From Crocosphaera chwakensis CCY0110 (GTDB lineage: Bacteria; Cyanobacteriota; Cyanobacteriia; Cyanobacteriales; Microcystaceae), in contig NZ_AAXW01000017.1 of NCBI RefSeq assembly GCF_000169335.1, forward strand, positions 1-64,000: 64,000 bases of DNA, in the 5' to 3' direction. The position numbers were made by a program, and so were the translations under genes. Each line of letters opens with the position of its first letter. Position 1 is the first letter of the stretch. Positions 17,963 through 26,374 of this stretch are shown here, in pieces. Under the pieces are notes generated by a model. It searched no databases. It was given only the letters and a program-made list of their open reading frames with translations, and had not been told where the DNA came from.

Positions 17963-18960
17963 TTAATTATTGGCCTTTTCAATTATCTCTTCAAAATATT
18001 TTTTAGGTTTATTTGATCTAAAAAATGAAGCATGAGAATATTTGTTTTCTGATTGCTTTTTTTCTTTTTCTATGATTTTTTCAAGATATTCAATTGCTTT
18101 TGGATAAAGTTCCCAAATTTTTTCAATATGACTAAAAGCAAGATTGATTGCTTGTTGTTGCGCTAACTCACCAATAATATGTAAAATATAATAAGAAGCA
18201 TATATAATATAGGATTTTTCACTAAATTTTTTTGGATCATTAATTATAGTTTTTTTTGTTTCTTGCTTTTGTAATTCAATTTTTTCAAAAAGTTGATAAC
18301 TGAGTAAAATTTTATCCGCAGTAATCTCATCATTAAATACTTCATCATATTTATCTCCAAAAATAAATCTTTTTCTATTTTTTGCTTCATAGGGTAATTG
18401 ATTATAAAAAGCCATTAAAGTTTGACCTACTTTTTCAGCATCTAATCGAAGTTGTCGAGATTTATTACTATGTTGATTTCTTTTTCTTTCATAAAAATAT
18501 CCCTTTACTAATAGCTCTTTTTCAAGTTTTTGTTGAATATAATCTACTGATCTAACATCTCTGCTTTTAACAGGATTTTGACTATTTGTGTATTCTGCTA
18601 TTTTCTTACTTAATTCTAAGTCTTGTGTTTCATAAATTCTACATAAAAGTTCGACATTTTCAAATTTACTTGAGTCTTTAAAAAAAGCTTCATACAAAGC
18701 ATGAATTGTTTGACTTCCATTAACTACCTGTATTTTTTGTAATTCAATAATTGGGGATCTTCTTTTTGAATAGCTCAGATGATTACAGGTAATTGTGATT
18801 CCATTATTATAGTAAAAAAAGTTTTCATTATCTTCAGATATAGCTGTTTCAACAATGCTTCTATTAATTTTAGATTTTTTGTCATATACTCTCACATTAT
18901 CTTCAAAAACATCTTCTAAAATTTTATAATTTTTCAAATTTTCGTATCCTTTATCATCTA
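17963..18960 (-). pseudogene. AIPR abortive-infection protein, 3' part split by IS630
   Basis: C-terminal 331 residues of an AIPR-family phage-resistance protein. The family core is clear: FFYYNNGITITCNH, then IQVVNGSQTIHALYEA and SQNPVKSRDVRS. The open frame extends 10 codons into the insertion sequence, giving a false start (MYLMSQGNAI) encoded by the IS end. Deleting the IS (18961-19988) and one TA copy joins this part in frame to the 5' part at 19989-20744 and gives 583 codons, the expected size for the family. AIPR proteins occur in abortive-infection and restriction-linked phage defence; this copy should be inactive. Confidence 0.85.
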
Positions 18961-19024
18961 TAGCATTTCCCTGACTCATGAGGTACATTATAGATTGTAA
19001 TATCTATTACTGATGTACTAAAAA

Positions 19025-19390
19025 ATGAAGCCTTATTCTATAGACTTTAGAGAAAAAATCATAGAAGTGTGGAAAAAAGAAAACCTCTCTATCAGGAATC
19101 TAGCTAAGCGTTTTGGAGTAGCGAAAAGCTTTATTCAAAAATTGCTTAAACAATATCAACAAACTGGAGATATTAGACCTTTACCGCAAGGAGGAAGCCC
19201 ATCTCCTAAGCTTAATAGTGAGCAATTGGTTATTTTAGTGGAAATCATGGAAAAAAATAATGATGCAACTCTCGAAGAATTATGTGAGTTACTCTATAAA
19301 GAAACAGGAGTGCAAGTCAAAAAAACCACAATGGGAAGAATCAGCCAAAGATTGAATTATAGTGTCAAAAAAAACTTTATATGCACCTGA
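19025..19390 (+). CDS. IS630 transposase, N-terminal DNA-binding part
   Basis: 121 aa with helix-turn-helix motifs: FREKIIEVWKKENLSIRNLA, then FGVAKSFIQKLLKQYQ, and a second winged domain around LEELCELLYKETGVQV. It binds the terminal repeats. It overlaps the DDE frame by 29 bp; eight A residues at 19367-19374 allow a -1 slip that would fuse the two parts into one enzyme of about 315 residues. Identical in sequence to the copy at 54298-54663. Confidence 0.88.
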   Translation: MKPYSIDFREKIIEVWKKENLSIRNLAKRFGVAKSFIQKLLKQYQQTGDIRPLPQGGSPSPKLNSEQLVILVEIMEKNNDATLEELCELLYKETGVQVKKTTMGRISQRLNYSVKKNFICT

Positions 19391-19973
19391 AAAAGACAAT
19401 GAAAAAGTCCATCAAAAAAGAGTGAAGTTTTGGGAAACCATTCGAGATGTAAAGACAAATAATTTAATTTTTATAGACGAATCAGGAGTGAATTTAGCAA
19501 TGCTGAGACTATACGCTAGGTCGCTAAAAGGCACGAGAGCTAGGGGAGAAAAACCCCAGAAGCGAGGCAAAAATATTTCTATTATTAGTGCATTATCCTT
19601 AGATAAAGTTCTGGCAACAAAGAATATTTACGGGTCAGTAGACGGAATTACATTTGAAGCTTTTATCCTCACAGAATTAGTACCAAAGCTATGGAAAGAT
19701 GCTTGTGTTGTTATGGATAATGCTAGAATTCATCTGGGAGAAATGGTCAAAGAATCTATTGAAAAAGTCGGGGCTAATGTAATTTACCTACCTCCTTATT
19801 CTCCTGAATTTTCTCCGATTGAAAATTTCTGGTCAAAAGTCAAAGCTATTTTGAGAAAAATCAAAGCAAGAAACTATAAAGACCTAATAGAAGGTATTAC
19901 ATCAGCTATGTTACAAGTTACCAAACAAGATATTCGTAACTGGTTTACTCATTGCTGCTACTGTACCTCATGA
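19362..19973 (+). CDS. IS630 transposase, DDE catalytic part
   Basis: 203 aa starting at a GTG within the upstream frame, more likely made by -1 frameshifting than by separate initiation. The catalytic triad is complete: Asp in LIFIDESGVNLA, Asp in VVMDNARIHLG, and Glu in YSPEFSPIENFWSKVK, 34 residues after the second Asp, as in the IS630/mariner DD34E group. The stop codon lies inside the right terminal repeat. Confidence 0.9.
   Translation: MSKKTLYAPEKDNEKVHQKRVKFWETIRDVKTNNLIFIDESGVNLAMLRLYARSLKGTRARGEKPQKRGKNISIISALSLDKVLATKNIYGSVDGITFEAFILTELVPKLWKDACVVMDNARIHLGEMVKESIEKVGANVIYLPPYSPEFSPIENFWSKVKAILRKIKARNYKDLIEGITSAMLQVTKQDIRNWFTHCCYCTS
19367..19374 (+). promoter_or_regulatory. Probable programmed -1 frameshift site (A8)
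   Basis: Eight consecutive A residues sit where the two transposase frames overlap. In frame 1 the codons are GTC AAA AAA AAC; a -1 slip gives TCA AAA AAA ACT, which continues into the DDE frame. The same run is kept in copy 2. IS630-family elements are known to use such slips. Confidence 0.6.
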
Positions 19974-19988
19974 CTATGGGAATTGCTA

Positions 19989-20744
19989 TAAATCAGTAGC
20001 ATTCCTAATATCTTCATTATCAAGAACGATTCTAATCAAATCTTTAGCATCAATTTCAAAAATTAATGCTCTTACGTTACCTCCTGTTTTTTCAAAATAT
20101 CGTTGATCTATTCCCATAATTTTTGCATTAATTTCTTTTTTGGTTGATGAAGTAACCAAATCTATTAATTCAGGTAGCAAATGATATTGAACATCAAAAT
20201 TAGAATATTTTTCGATTTCTCTTTGAAATCTTTTTTCTTCATTTGGTTCAAATATCTTGTAAAAATTTCCACAAATATGAAGAACAAAATTTGGGTTTTG
20301 TGTTTCAAAAATTTTCCATATTTCTTTACACTTAGAATAGAGGATTGGATTAACATCTTCATTAAGATATTCATCTTTAGACATTAAGGACTTAACAAAG
20401 GATAGAATTTTATCGATTTCTACAGAAGGATAGTGATTTTTCGTCTTTTCAAATTTTGAAGTGTACTTAAAATTAAAGAAATGGACTGTAATAGTTGATT
20501 CACTATCATCAATATATATGGCATCTATCCCTCTATCATGTCCACCTAATTGATGATTTGTTTTAAGAAAATTAGTATCTGTAATTGAGTCCTTTATTTC
20601 ATCTTCATTTAATTCTAAAATATAATCCATGACGAAAAAATAAAAGGCATTAGATAGAGTATCAAATTCCAAATCTTCCTTAATTTTAGTAACATAACTA
20701 TTAATTAGAGAAAAGTCTTGAATACTTGGTGTAATTTGACTCAT
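19989..20744 (-). pseudogene. AIPR abortive-infection protein, 5' part split by IS630
   Basis: N-terminal 252 codons of the AIPR gene, running to the TA target site. It contains GGHDRGIDAIYIDD followed after a strand by FFNFKYTS, which resembles the core of a PD-(D/E)xK nuclease fold (GIDA, then a K on the next strand). The 3' part is at 17963-18960. The start ATG at 20744 follows a short AT-rich spacer after the BrnA-like pseudogene on the same strand, so the genes may once have formed one defence operon. Confidence 0.8.
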
Positions 20745-20763
20745 ATTGTCTATTTTTAAACTT

Positions 20764-21054
20764 TTAAATTTGTTCTTGTTGATAAGCTGATAAAATTGAA
20801 GTAATTAAAGAAGAATAATCAATTCCTTGACTTTCAGAATCACTTCTTAATCAGTTCATTAATTCTTAATCTAAAGATACTAATACTTCAGTTTTATCTT
20901 TATTTCTTGGAGATACTTTAGTAGCTTTTGACCAAACTTCTAGATCGGTTTCAGGTGCATCAGAAAAGTCAATTTCATGAACAGAAATTGCTCTTATTTG
21001 TGCTAACTCTTCATAAAAAGGTTGATAGGGATCTGATAATTTACGAATAACCAT
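20764..21054 (-). pseudogene. BrnA-like antitoxin with two in-frame stops
   Basis: A 96-residue frame from ATG 21054 interrupted by TAA (20868-20866) and TGA (20853-20851). The pieces read DFSDAPETDLEVWSKA, TEVLVSLD, stop, ELMN, stop, LRSDSESQGIDYSSLITSIL. This matches the BrnA antitoxin layout, whose C-terminal DNA-binding part has the form VSLD...WLRS...G..Y..LI. The second stop again looks like TGG to TGA. The intact first piece is 62 codons. No BrnT toxin is next to it; the upstream neighbour is a DUF6887 gene. Confidence 0.65.
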
Positions 21055-21061
21055 AATTATT

Positions 21062-21259
21062 TTAGTTTTGTTTTTCTTTTAAATGATTAGTAACAACTTT
21101 ATCAATTTCTTGGGGAGAAAGAGAATTAGAATATACTTTAGTAGAAGGATTAGATTTTAAACGATCCACATAAATATAAAACGCTTCTTTGTCTTCTTGA
21201 TGCGTAATCACATATTGACGTAATTCCTCTTTATTCATGTTATGAAAATCTGGTTTCAT
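21062..21259 (-). CDS. DUF6887-like small protein
   Basis: 65 aa starting with MKPDFHNMNKEELRQYVITH, the pattern of the cyanobacterial DUF6887 family, followed by EDKEAFYIYVDRLKS. The ATG at 21259 is chosen because it overlaps the TGA of the upstream DUF6888-like frame (ATGA), the usual coupling of this pair; an upstream TTG at 21274 is less likely. The family's function is not known; its pairing and mobility suggest a toxin-antitoxin-like module. The broken BrnA-like gene follows 7 bp downstream. Confidence 0.7.
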   Translation of the reverse strand: MKPDFHNMNKEELRQYVITHQEDKEAFYIYVDRLKSNPSTKVYSNSLSPQEIDKVVTNHLKEKQN

Positions 21260-21435
21260 GTTAAAAACTCCCAATCTCCATTACGATTAATTAATATCTG
21301 AATATCATTACCTGCCAAAATAAATAATTGACCGTCTCTTTCGTCAAGACGTACTAAATAAATTGGCTGATAAGTATTGGTTAAGGACTGAGATAAATAA
21401 ATACATTTTTGTCCCTGTTCATTGGTGGGTAAAAT
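21256..21435 (-). CDS. DUF6888-like small protein with an ATT start or a lost start
   Basis: A 59-residue open frame ending QLFILAGNDIQILINRNGDW, preceded by YLSQSLTNTYQPIYLVRLDE, typical of DUF6888 proteins that pair with DUF6887. No ATG, GTG or TTG is available at the proper place: the frame opens right after a TAA with ATT TTA CCC ACC, where family members usually start MLPT or MPT. A strong ribosome site (AAGGAGAGGAG) lies just upstream. Either ATT serves as a rare start or the gene was inactivated by an ATG to ATT change. Confidence 0.5.
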   Translation of the reverse strand: MLPTNEQGQKCIYLSQSLTNTYQPIYLVRLDERDGQLFILAGNDIQILINRNGDWEFLT

Positions 21436-21482
21436 TTATCTTATCTCCTCTCCTTGATGATAGCTTAATGATATAACAAAAA

Positions 21483-21499
21483 GGTGGGCATTGCCCACC
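21483..21499. repeat. Palindrome GGTGGGCATTGCCCACC downstream of carB
   Basis: A compact copy of the dispersed GTGGGCA inverted repeat, with 8-bp arms and a 1-nt centre. It lies 11 bp past the carB stop and may stabilise or end the carB mRNA. Other copies are at 14999-15047 and 27088-27150. Confidence 0.5.
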
Positions 21500-21509
21500 C
21501 TACAAAATG

Positions 21510-24500
21510 TTAGGAAATATAGTCTTGCAAGGCTTTAACTTCCAAGGGTTCTGTCTGTAAAGAACGAATGGCTGCGACGGTTGCTTTTGCTCCTGCTATT
21601 GTCGTAATAATGGGCAATTTATAGTCTAATGCAGTGCGTCGAATCTTACGACCATCAATTTGAGAATCTTCTCCACTGGGGGTATTAATAATAAATTGAA
21701 TCTGTTTATTTTTGATCCAATCTATCACATGAGGACGACCTTCATGGAGTTTTAAAACCACGTCTATTCCCTCGATTCCGTTCTCTTCTAACACTTTTTG
21801 AGTTCCAGAAGTTGCCACCACTTTAAACCCTAAATCAAGCAAATCTTTAACCACAGGAACCGTTAAAACTTTGTCCCGATCGCTCATAGAAACAAACACC
21901 GTTCCACTGGTAGCTAAATCAACACCGGCTGCAATTTCTGCTTTTGCAAATGCCTTACCAAAGTCTTCATCTATCCCCATTACTTCACCGGTTGACCGCA
22001 TTTCTGGCCCTAATAAAGTATCGGCACCAGGGAATTTTTGGAAGGGTAAAACCGCCTCTTTAACCGCAATATGACGGGGAACAAATTCCTCTGTTATTCC
22101 TAACTCTTCTAAGGTTTTTCCTGACATTACCAAAGAGGCAATTTTTGCTAAGGGACGACCAGTTGCTTTAGAAACATAGGGAACCGTTCGAGACGCGCGG
22201 GGGTTCGCTTCTAAAATGTAAACTTGTTCCCCTTGAACTGCGTATTGAATGTTCATCAAACCGACAACTTTTAAACTATTTGCTAACGCAGCCGTCCAAG
22301 TCCGAATAGTCTCAATAACGCTGTTAGAAAGAGTAGTAAACGGAACCGAACAAGCAGAGTCTCCAGAGTGGACCCCTGCTTGTTCAATATGTTCCATAAT
22401 GCCACCAATAACTACTTTTCCGGTGGTGTCACACAATGCGTCTACATCCACTTCGATCGCATTTTCTAAGAACTTATCAATCAAAATAGGATGATCCGGT
22501 TCCACTTGTACCGCATAGGTCATGTAGCGTTCTAACTCTTCATCAGAATAAACGATCTCCATAGCACGTCCTCCCAATACATAAGAAGGCCGTACCACCA
22601 CAGGATACCCAATACGAGAAGAAACTCTTAAAGACTCCTCATAGCTCCGAGAAATGCCGTTAGGAGGCTGTTTAATATCGAGATCGTGTAAAATCTTTTC
22701 AAACCGTTCTCGGTCCTCTGCGGTGTCAATAGAGTCCGGTGAGGTTCCCCATATCTTGGTTTGTACGGGACATTCCGAACTGTCGAGGTATGTCTGCAAT
22801 GGCACTGCAAGTTTCAAGGGAGTTTGACCACCAAACTGAATAATAACCCCCACTGGGTTCTCTGTTTCAATGATGTTTAAGACATCTTCTTTGGTCAATG
22901 GTTCAAAATAGAGGCGATCGCTGGTATCGTAGTCAGTAGAAACGGTTTCCGGGTTGGAGTTAACCATGATCGTTTCAAACCCGGCCTCACTCAAAGAAAA
23001 GGACGCATGACAACAACAATAGTCAAACTCGATCCCCTGTCCAATGCGGTTGGGACCTCCTCCTAAAATCATCACTTTCTTTTTATCGGTGACAGTAACT
23101 TCTGTTTCAGAGGGTTCGTAGGTGGAATAATAATAAGGGGTGTATGCTTCAAATTCGGCTGCGCAAGTATCTACTACCTTATACACAGGAATGATTCCTA
23201 AACTTTTACGATAGTTTCTCACTTCGTCTTCAGTGGTTTTCGTCGCAAACGCTATCTGGCGATCGCTGAACCCTTTTTGTTTAATGACGCGCATATCAGA
23301 CGCATCAATATCCTTTAACTTGGTTTGTTTAAGGACTTTTTCGGTGTCGATGAGGTCTTCTAACTTATCCAAAAACCAGATATCGATCGCCGTTAACTCA
23401 TGGACTTCTTCTGCTGTCATCCCTAATCGCATGGCATGATAAATACTGTAAACGCGATCGGGGTTAGGAGTGCGTAAACTAGATCGAACTTGGGATAAAG
23501 AGGGTAACGTTTCTTGTTTGTCGCATCCAAACCCATAACGACCGGTTTCGAGGGATCTTAAAGCTTTTTGAAACGACTCTTGAAATGTGCGTCCAATGGC
23601 CATTGCTTCCCCCACAGACTTCATCTGAGTGGTTAAAATAGCTTGAGATCCGGGAAACTTTTCAAAGGCAAAACGGGGTATTTTTGTTACCACATAGTCA
23701 ATGGTGGGTTCAAAGGATGCAGGGGTTTGCTTGGTGATATCATTATTTATTTCATTGAGGGTGTAACCCACTGCCAATTTAGCTGCAAACTTAGCAATAG
23801 GGAACCCTGTCGCTTTCGATGCTAACGCAGAAGACCGAGAAACACGAGGGTTCATTTCAATAACGATCACTTCCCCGTTGGTGGGATTAACAGAAAATTG
23901 AATGTTAGATCCGCCGGTTTCTACGCCAATCTCCCTTATAATAGCCTGGGAATAATCTCTTAACCGTTGATACTCCTTATCTGTCAACGTTTGCGCTGGC
24001 GCAACGGTAATAGAGTCCCCAGTATGGACACCCATCGGATCAAAGTTTTCAATAGAACAGATAATGACCACATTATCCGCTAAGTCTCGCATTACCTCTA
24101 ACTCGTATTCCTTCCACCCTAAGAGAGATTTTTCCACTAAAATTTGAGAGACTGGAGACGCATCAATCCCAAATTGCGCCATTTCTTCAAATTCTTCCTG
24201 GTTATAGGCAATACCCCCTCCTGTCCCTCCCAAGGTGAACGCAGGACGTATAATCAAGGGATAAGACCCGATCTCTTTGCCGATCACTTGTGCTTCTTCG
24301 AGGGTACTGGCAATACCCGAAGGACACACAGGAACCCCTATTTTTGCCATTGCATCTTTAAACAGTTCCCGATCTTCTGCCATTTCAATGGCCGGCAGTT
24401 TCGCACCAATTAATTCTACATTGTACTTATCCAAAACGCCACTTTTTGCCAAGGATACCGCAACATTTAAGGCCGTTTGTCCTCCCATTGTCGGTAATAA

Positions 24501-24755
24501 CGCATCGGGACGTTCTTTGGCTATGACTTTTTCTACCATATCGGGGGTGAGGGGTTCGATATAGGTGCGATTAGCCATTTCTGGATCGGTCATAATAGAA
24601 GCAGGGTTAGAATTGACTAAAACTACCTCATAACCTTCTTCTCGTAGTGCTTTACAGGCTTGAGTACCAGAATAGTCGAATTCGCAAGCTTGGCCAATAA
24701 CAATGGGACCTGCACCTAAAATTAAGATTTTCTTTAAGTCGTCGCGGCGTGGCAT
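21510..24755 (-). CDS. carB: Carbamoyl-phosphate synthase large subunit
   Basis: 1081 aa, full length. It makes carbamoyl phosphate from bicarbonate, ammonia (from CarA) and two ATP for arginine and pyrimidine synthesis. The N-terminal half starts KKILILGAGPIVIGQACEFD; the second ATP-grasp half starts KKVMILGGGPNRIGQGIEFD, the typical internal duplication. Each half has an ATP-grasp core (RPAFTLGGTGGG and RPSYVLGGRAME). The C-terminal MGS-like allosteric domain starts near residue 940 (FVSMSDRDK...VVATSGTQKVL). carA is not adjacent. GC content is higher than in the accessory genes around it. Confidence 0.97.
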   Translation of the reverse strand: MPRRDDLKKILILGAGPIVIGQACEFDYSGTQACKALREEGYEVVLVNSNPASIMTDPEMANRTYIEPLTPDMVEKVIAKERPDALLPTMGGQTALNVAVSLAKSGVLDKYNVELIGAKLPAIEMAEDRELFKDAMAKIGVPVCPSGIASTLEEAQVIGKEIGSYPLIIRPAFTLGGTGGGIAYNQEEFEEMAQFGIDASPVSQILVEKSLLGWKEYELEVMRDLADNVVIICSIENFDPMGVHTGDSITVAPAQTLTDKEYQRLRDYSQAIIREIGVETGGSNIQFSVNPTNGEVIVIEMNPRVSRSSALASKATGFPIAKFAAKLAVGYTLNEINNDITKQTPASFEPTIDYVVTKIPRFAFEKFPGSQAILTTQMKSVGEAMAIGRTFQESFQKALRSLETGRYGFGCDKQETLPSLSQVRSSLRTPNPDRVYSIYHAMRLGMTAEEVHELTAIDIWFLDKLEDLIDTEKVLKQTKLKDIDASDMRVIKQKGFSDRQIAFATKTTEDEVRNYRKSLGIIPVYKVVDTCAAEFEAYTPYYYSTYEPSETEVTVTDKKKVMILGGGPNRIGQGIEFDYCCCHASFSLSEAGFETIMVNSNPETVSTDYDTSDRLYFEPLTKEDVLNIIETENPVGVIIQFGGQTPLKLAVPLQTYLDSSECPVQTKIWGTSPDSIDTAEDRERFEKILHDLDIKQPPNGISRSYEESLRVSSRIGYPVVVRPSYVLGGRAMEIVYSDEELERYMTYAVQVEPDHPILIDKFLENAIEVDVDALCDTTGKVVIGGIMEHIEQAGVHSGDSACSVPFTTLSNSVIETIRTWTAALANSLKVVGLMNIQYAVQGEQVYILEANPRASRTVPYVSKATGRPLAKIASLVMSGKTLEELGITEEFVPRHIAVKEAVLPFQKFPGADTLLGPEMRSTGEVMGIDEDFGKAFAKAEIAAGVDLATSGTVFVSMSDRDKVLTVPVVKDLLDLGFKVVATSGTQKVLEENGIEGIDVVLKLHEGRPHVIDWIKNKQIQFIINTPSGEDSQIDGRKIRRTALDYKLPIITTIAGAKATVAAIRSLQTEPLEVKALQDYIS

Positions 24756-24963
24756 AAGCGTATTTGTAGAGTTAGATAGAATAAACCGAACTTATTGTAT
24801 AGTCTGTCTTTCGATTTCTTGCTGCAATCTAATCCTTTATTTAGGTTTAAGGGGTTTGGGTTAGTCAGAAGTTTGTGGGCATAATAGGAAAATAGTTGAA
24901 ACAACTTTCTCAACTTTATAAATTAATGTGTGATTTTTAAATTAAATAGGAGTATTTTGAAAT

Positions 24964-25182
24964 ATGTATTTTTTTTATAAATTGGCTATTCACTTTTTAT
25001 TCTTATGTACTTTTTTATGGTTTCCTATAAGTATTTTTATATCTATTAAAGCATTGAAAGAAGGTGATGCAGATAGTTGTTTTAATGCTCTTGATTCTCT
25101 GTTTTCTGTTGTCGATATTGCTATTTACTTACTTTTATTTATTACCGCTCTAAAAGCATTAATAGATGTACTTATCCTTTAA
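24964..25182 (+). CDS. Small two-helix membrane protein
   Basis: 72 aa with two hydrophobic segments, about 8-29 and 47-70, joined by a short polar loop (LKEGDADSCFNALDS). The family is not recognised. It is preceded by a possible ribosome site (TAGGAGT 14 bases before the ATG). It stands alone between carB and the HepT/MNT pair, transcribed opposite to both. Confidence 0.5.
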   Translation: MYFFYKLAIHFLFLCTFLWFPISIFISIKALKEGDADSCFNALDSLFSVVDIAIYLLLFITALKALIDVLIL

Positions 25183-25326
25183 AGATTAGACTAAAGTGAG
25201 AAAAGTTTTAAGAAACTAAAAGTATTATCTAAAACTATACTGATTTGCCTACCAAATAAGCTATATGTAAGAAAATATAATTAAATCACCTGATACTTAA
25301 CGATATCATAATTAAGTAAGAAATAA

Positions 25327-25650
25327 TTATAAAATATCTTCAATCTTCTTTTTCAAATCAGGTAAATTATCTCTAATAATTATCCAAATAATATCAAAAT
25401 CAACCCGAAAATATTCATGGGCAATAATATTTCTAACATCAATAGTTCCCACCCAAGGAATATCAGTATATCTTTCTTTAGTTTCCTGAGACATTTTACT
25501 AGAAGCTTCACCAATAATCATTAAATGATGAACAACCCAAGTTTGTATTAATTCATCCTCCATAAATTTATCTTGTCCTTGTGCTGCATACTTTTCTATT
25601 TGATTAATTGCATCTAAAATATCTTGTAATCTTTCCCTATCATCTCTCAT
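25327..25650 (-). CDS. HepT-family RNase toxin (DUF86)
   Basis: 107 aa helical protein with the HepT active-site motif RNIIAHEYF (Rx4HxY) at about 73-81. In characterised systems HepT is an RNase that is silenced by AMP added to the Tyr by its MNT partner. The start overlaps the stop of the upstream MNT gene by 4 bp. Unlike the HepT at 16961-17446, this one is intact. Confidence 0.85.
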   Translation of the reverse strand: MRDDRERLQDILDAINQIEKYAAQGQDKFMEDELIQTWVVHHLMIIGEASSKMSQETKERYTDIPWVGTIDVRNIIAHEYFRVDFDIIWIIIRDNLPDLKKKIEDIL

Positions 25651-25946
25651 AAATCAATTGCTTCTTCTAATACTTTTGCTTTAATTCTTTCTTTTAAACC
25701 ATTAACAGTAACAATATCTATTTTTCGACCTAAAATTGATTGTAAATCCTGCATTAACCCAGAAGGAAACCAAGGCGTAATTTTATCTAAATGATAATCA
25801 ATTAATAGATCAATATCACTATTTTTGGTTTCCTCTCCTCTTGCAACTGAACCAAAAATCCTTATATTGTATGCACCATGTTTAGCAGCAATATCAATAA
25901 TCTCTTGACGTTTTTCTTTTAGTAATTGTTTAAGTTCCATGTTCAT
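25647..25946 (-). CDS. MNT-family nucleotidyltransferase antitoxin
   Basis: 99 aa. The catalytic pattern IRIFGSVARGEETKNSDIDL shows GS followed by DxD, the minimal nucleotidyltransferase signature. It should adenylylate and neutralise the HepT encoded immediately downstream (4-bp overlap). A small antitoxin-like gene lies 14 bp upstream on the same strand. Confidence 0.85.
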   Translation of the reverse strand: MNMELKQLLKEKRQEIIDIAAKHGAYNIRIFGSVARGEETKNSDIDLLIDYHLDKITPWFPSGLMQDLQSILGRKIDIVTVNGLKERIKAKVLEEAIDL

Positions 25947-25960
25947 AATATATTTTTTAT

Positions 25961-26218
25961 TTATTTTTCTCTTGATTTAGGAATTAAATTAATTAAAGTT
26001 CGTAGTGCATGATTAACTGATTCAGAGTCAGGAAAATACTCTTTAACATCAGGATCTAAAATAATTGTACCTTCTTCTAAGACAAAATTTTGAACAACCG
26101 TTGTCCCATCTTCTTGGTTGATAGTTACACTATGTCCCTCTCGATAAGCTTGATAATGTTTCCCTCTTACTCCCTGACTAAAATCATATTCAGGTAACAT
26201 TTCATCGATTGGAGTCAT
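25961..26218 (-). CDS. Small conserved protein, possible antitoxin
   Basis: 85 aa. The N-terminal part MLPEYDFSQGVRGKHYQAY is found in small cyanobacterial proteins that often sit with toxin genes. The C-terminal part, LDPDVKEYFPDSESVNHALR, resembles antitoxins in which a helical tail binds the toxin. It precedes the MNT/HepT pair by 14 bp on the same strand and may share its transcript. No own toxin is visible, so the antitoxin role is inferred. Confidence 0.55.
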   Translation of the reverse strand: MTPIDEMLPEYDFSQGVRGKHYQAYREGHSVTINQEDGTTVVQNFVLEEGTIILDPDVKEYFPDSESVNHALRTLINLIPKSREK

Positions 26219-26374
26219 TTAACTTAACTGATTTAATTCAATACTATACTAACATAAGAATTTTATGATTTTTACTATGGCTAAATATATAATACGGCGT
26301 TAACCACGAAATGATATAATAAAAAATTGCACAGGTAAAACTTGTGAATAAACTAGGGATTTCAAGGATAAATT

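Larger units (their letters stand above)
18961..19988 (+). mobile_element. IS630-family insertion sequence, copy 1 (1028 bp)
   Basis: Ends are defined by 26-bp terminal inverted repeats at 18961-18986 and 19963-19988 (TAGCATTTCCC... and TAGCAATTCCC..., 22 of 26 matching) and by a TA duplication at 18959-18960 and 19989-19990, the IS630/Tc1-mariner hallmark. It has two overlapping frames joined by an A8 slip site. It interrupts an AIPR defence gene. A near-identical copy, one base shorter, lies at 53701-54727 in the opposite orientation. Both transposase motifs and ends look intact, so copy 1 could still be mobile. Confidence 0.92.

Noticed and set aside
17963..18988. A stand-alone 341-aa gene starting MYLMSQGN
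   Set aside because: The first ten codons lie in the IS630 terminal repeat; the real gene is the AIPR frame that continues across the element.
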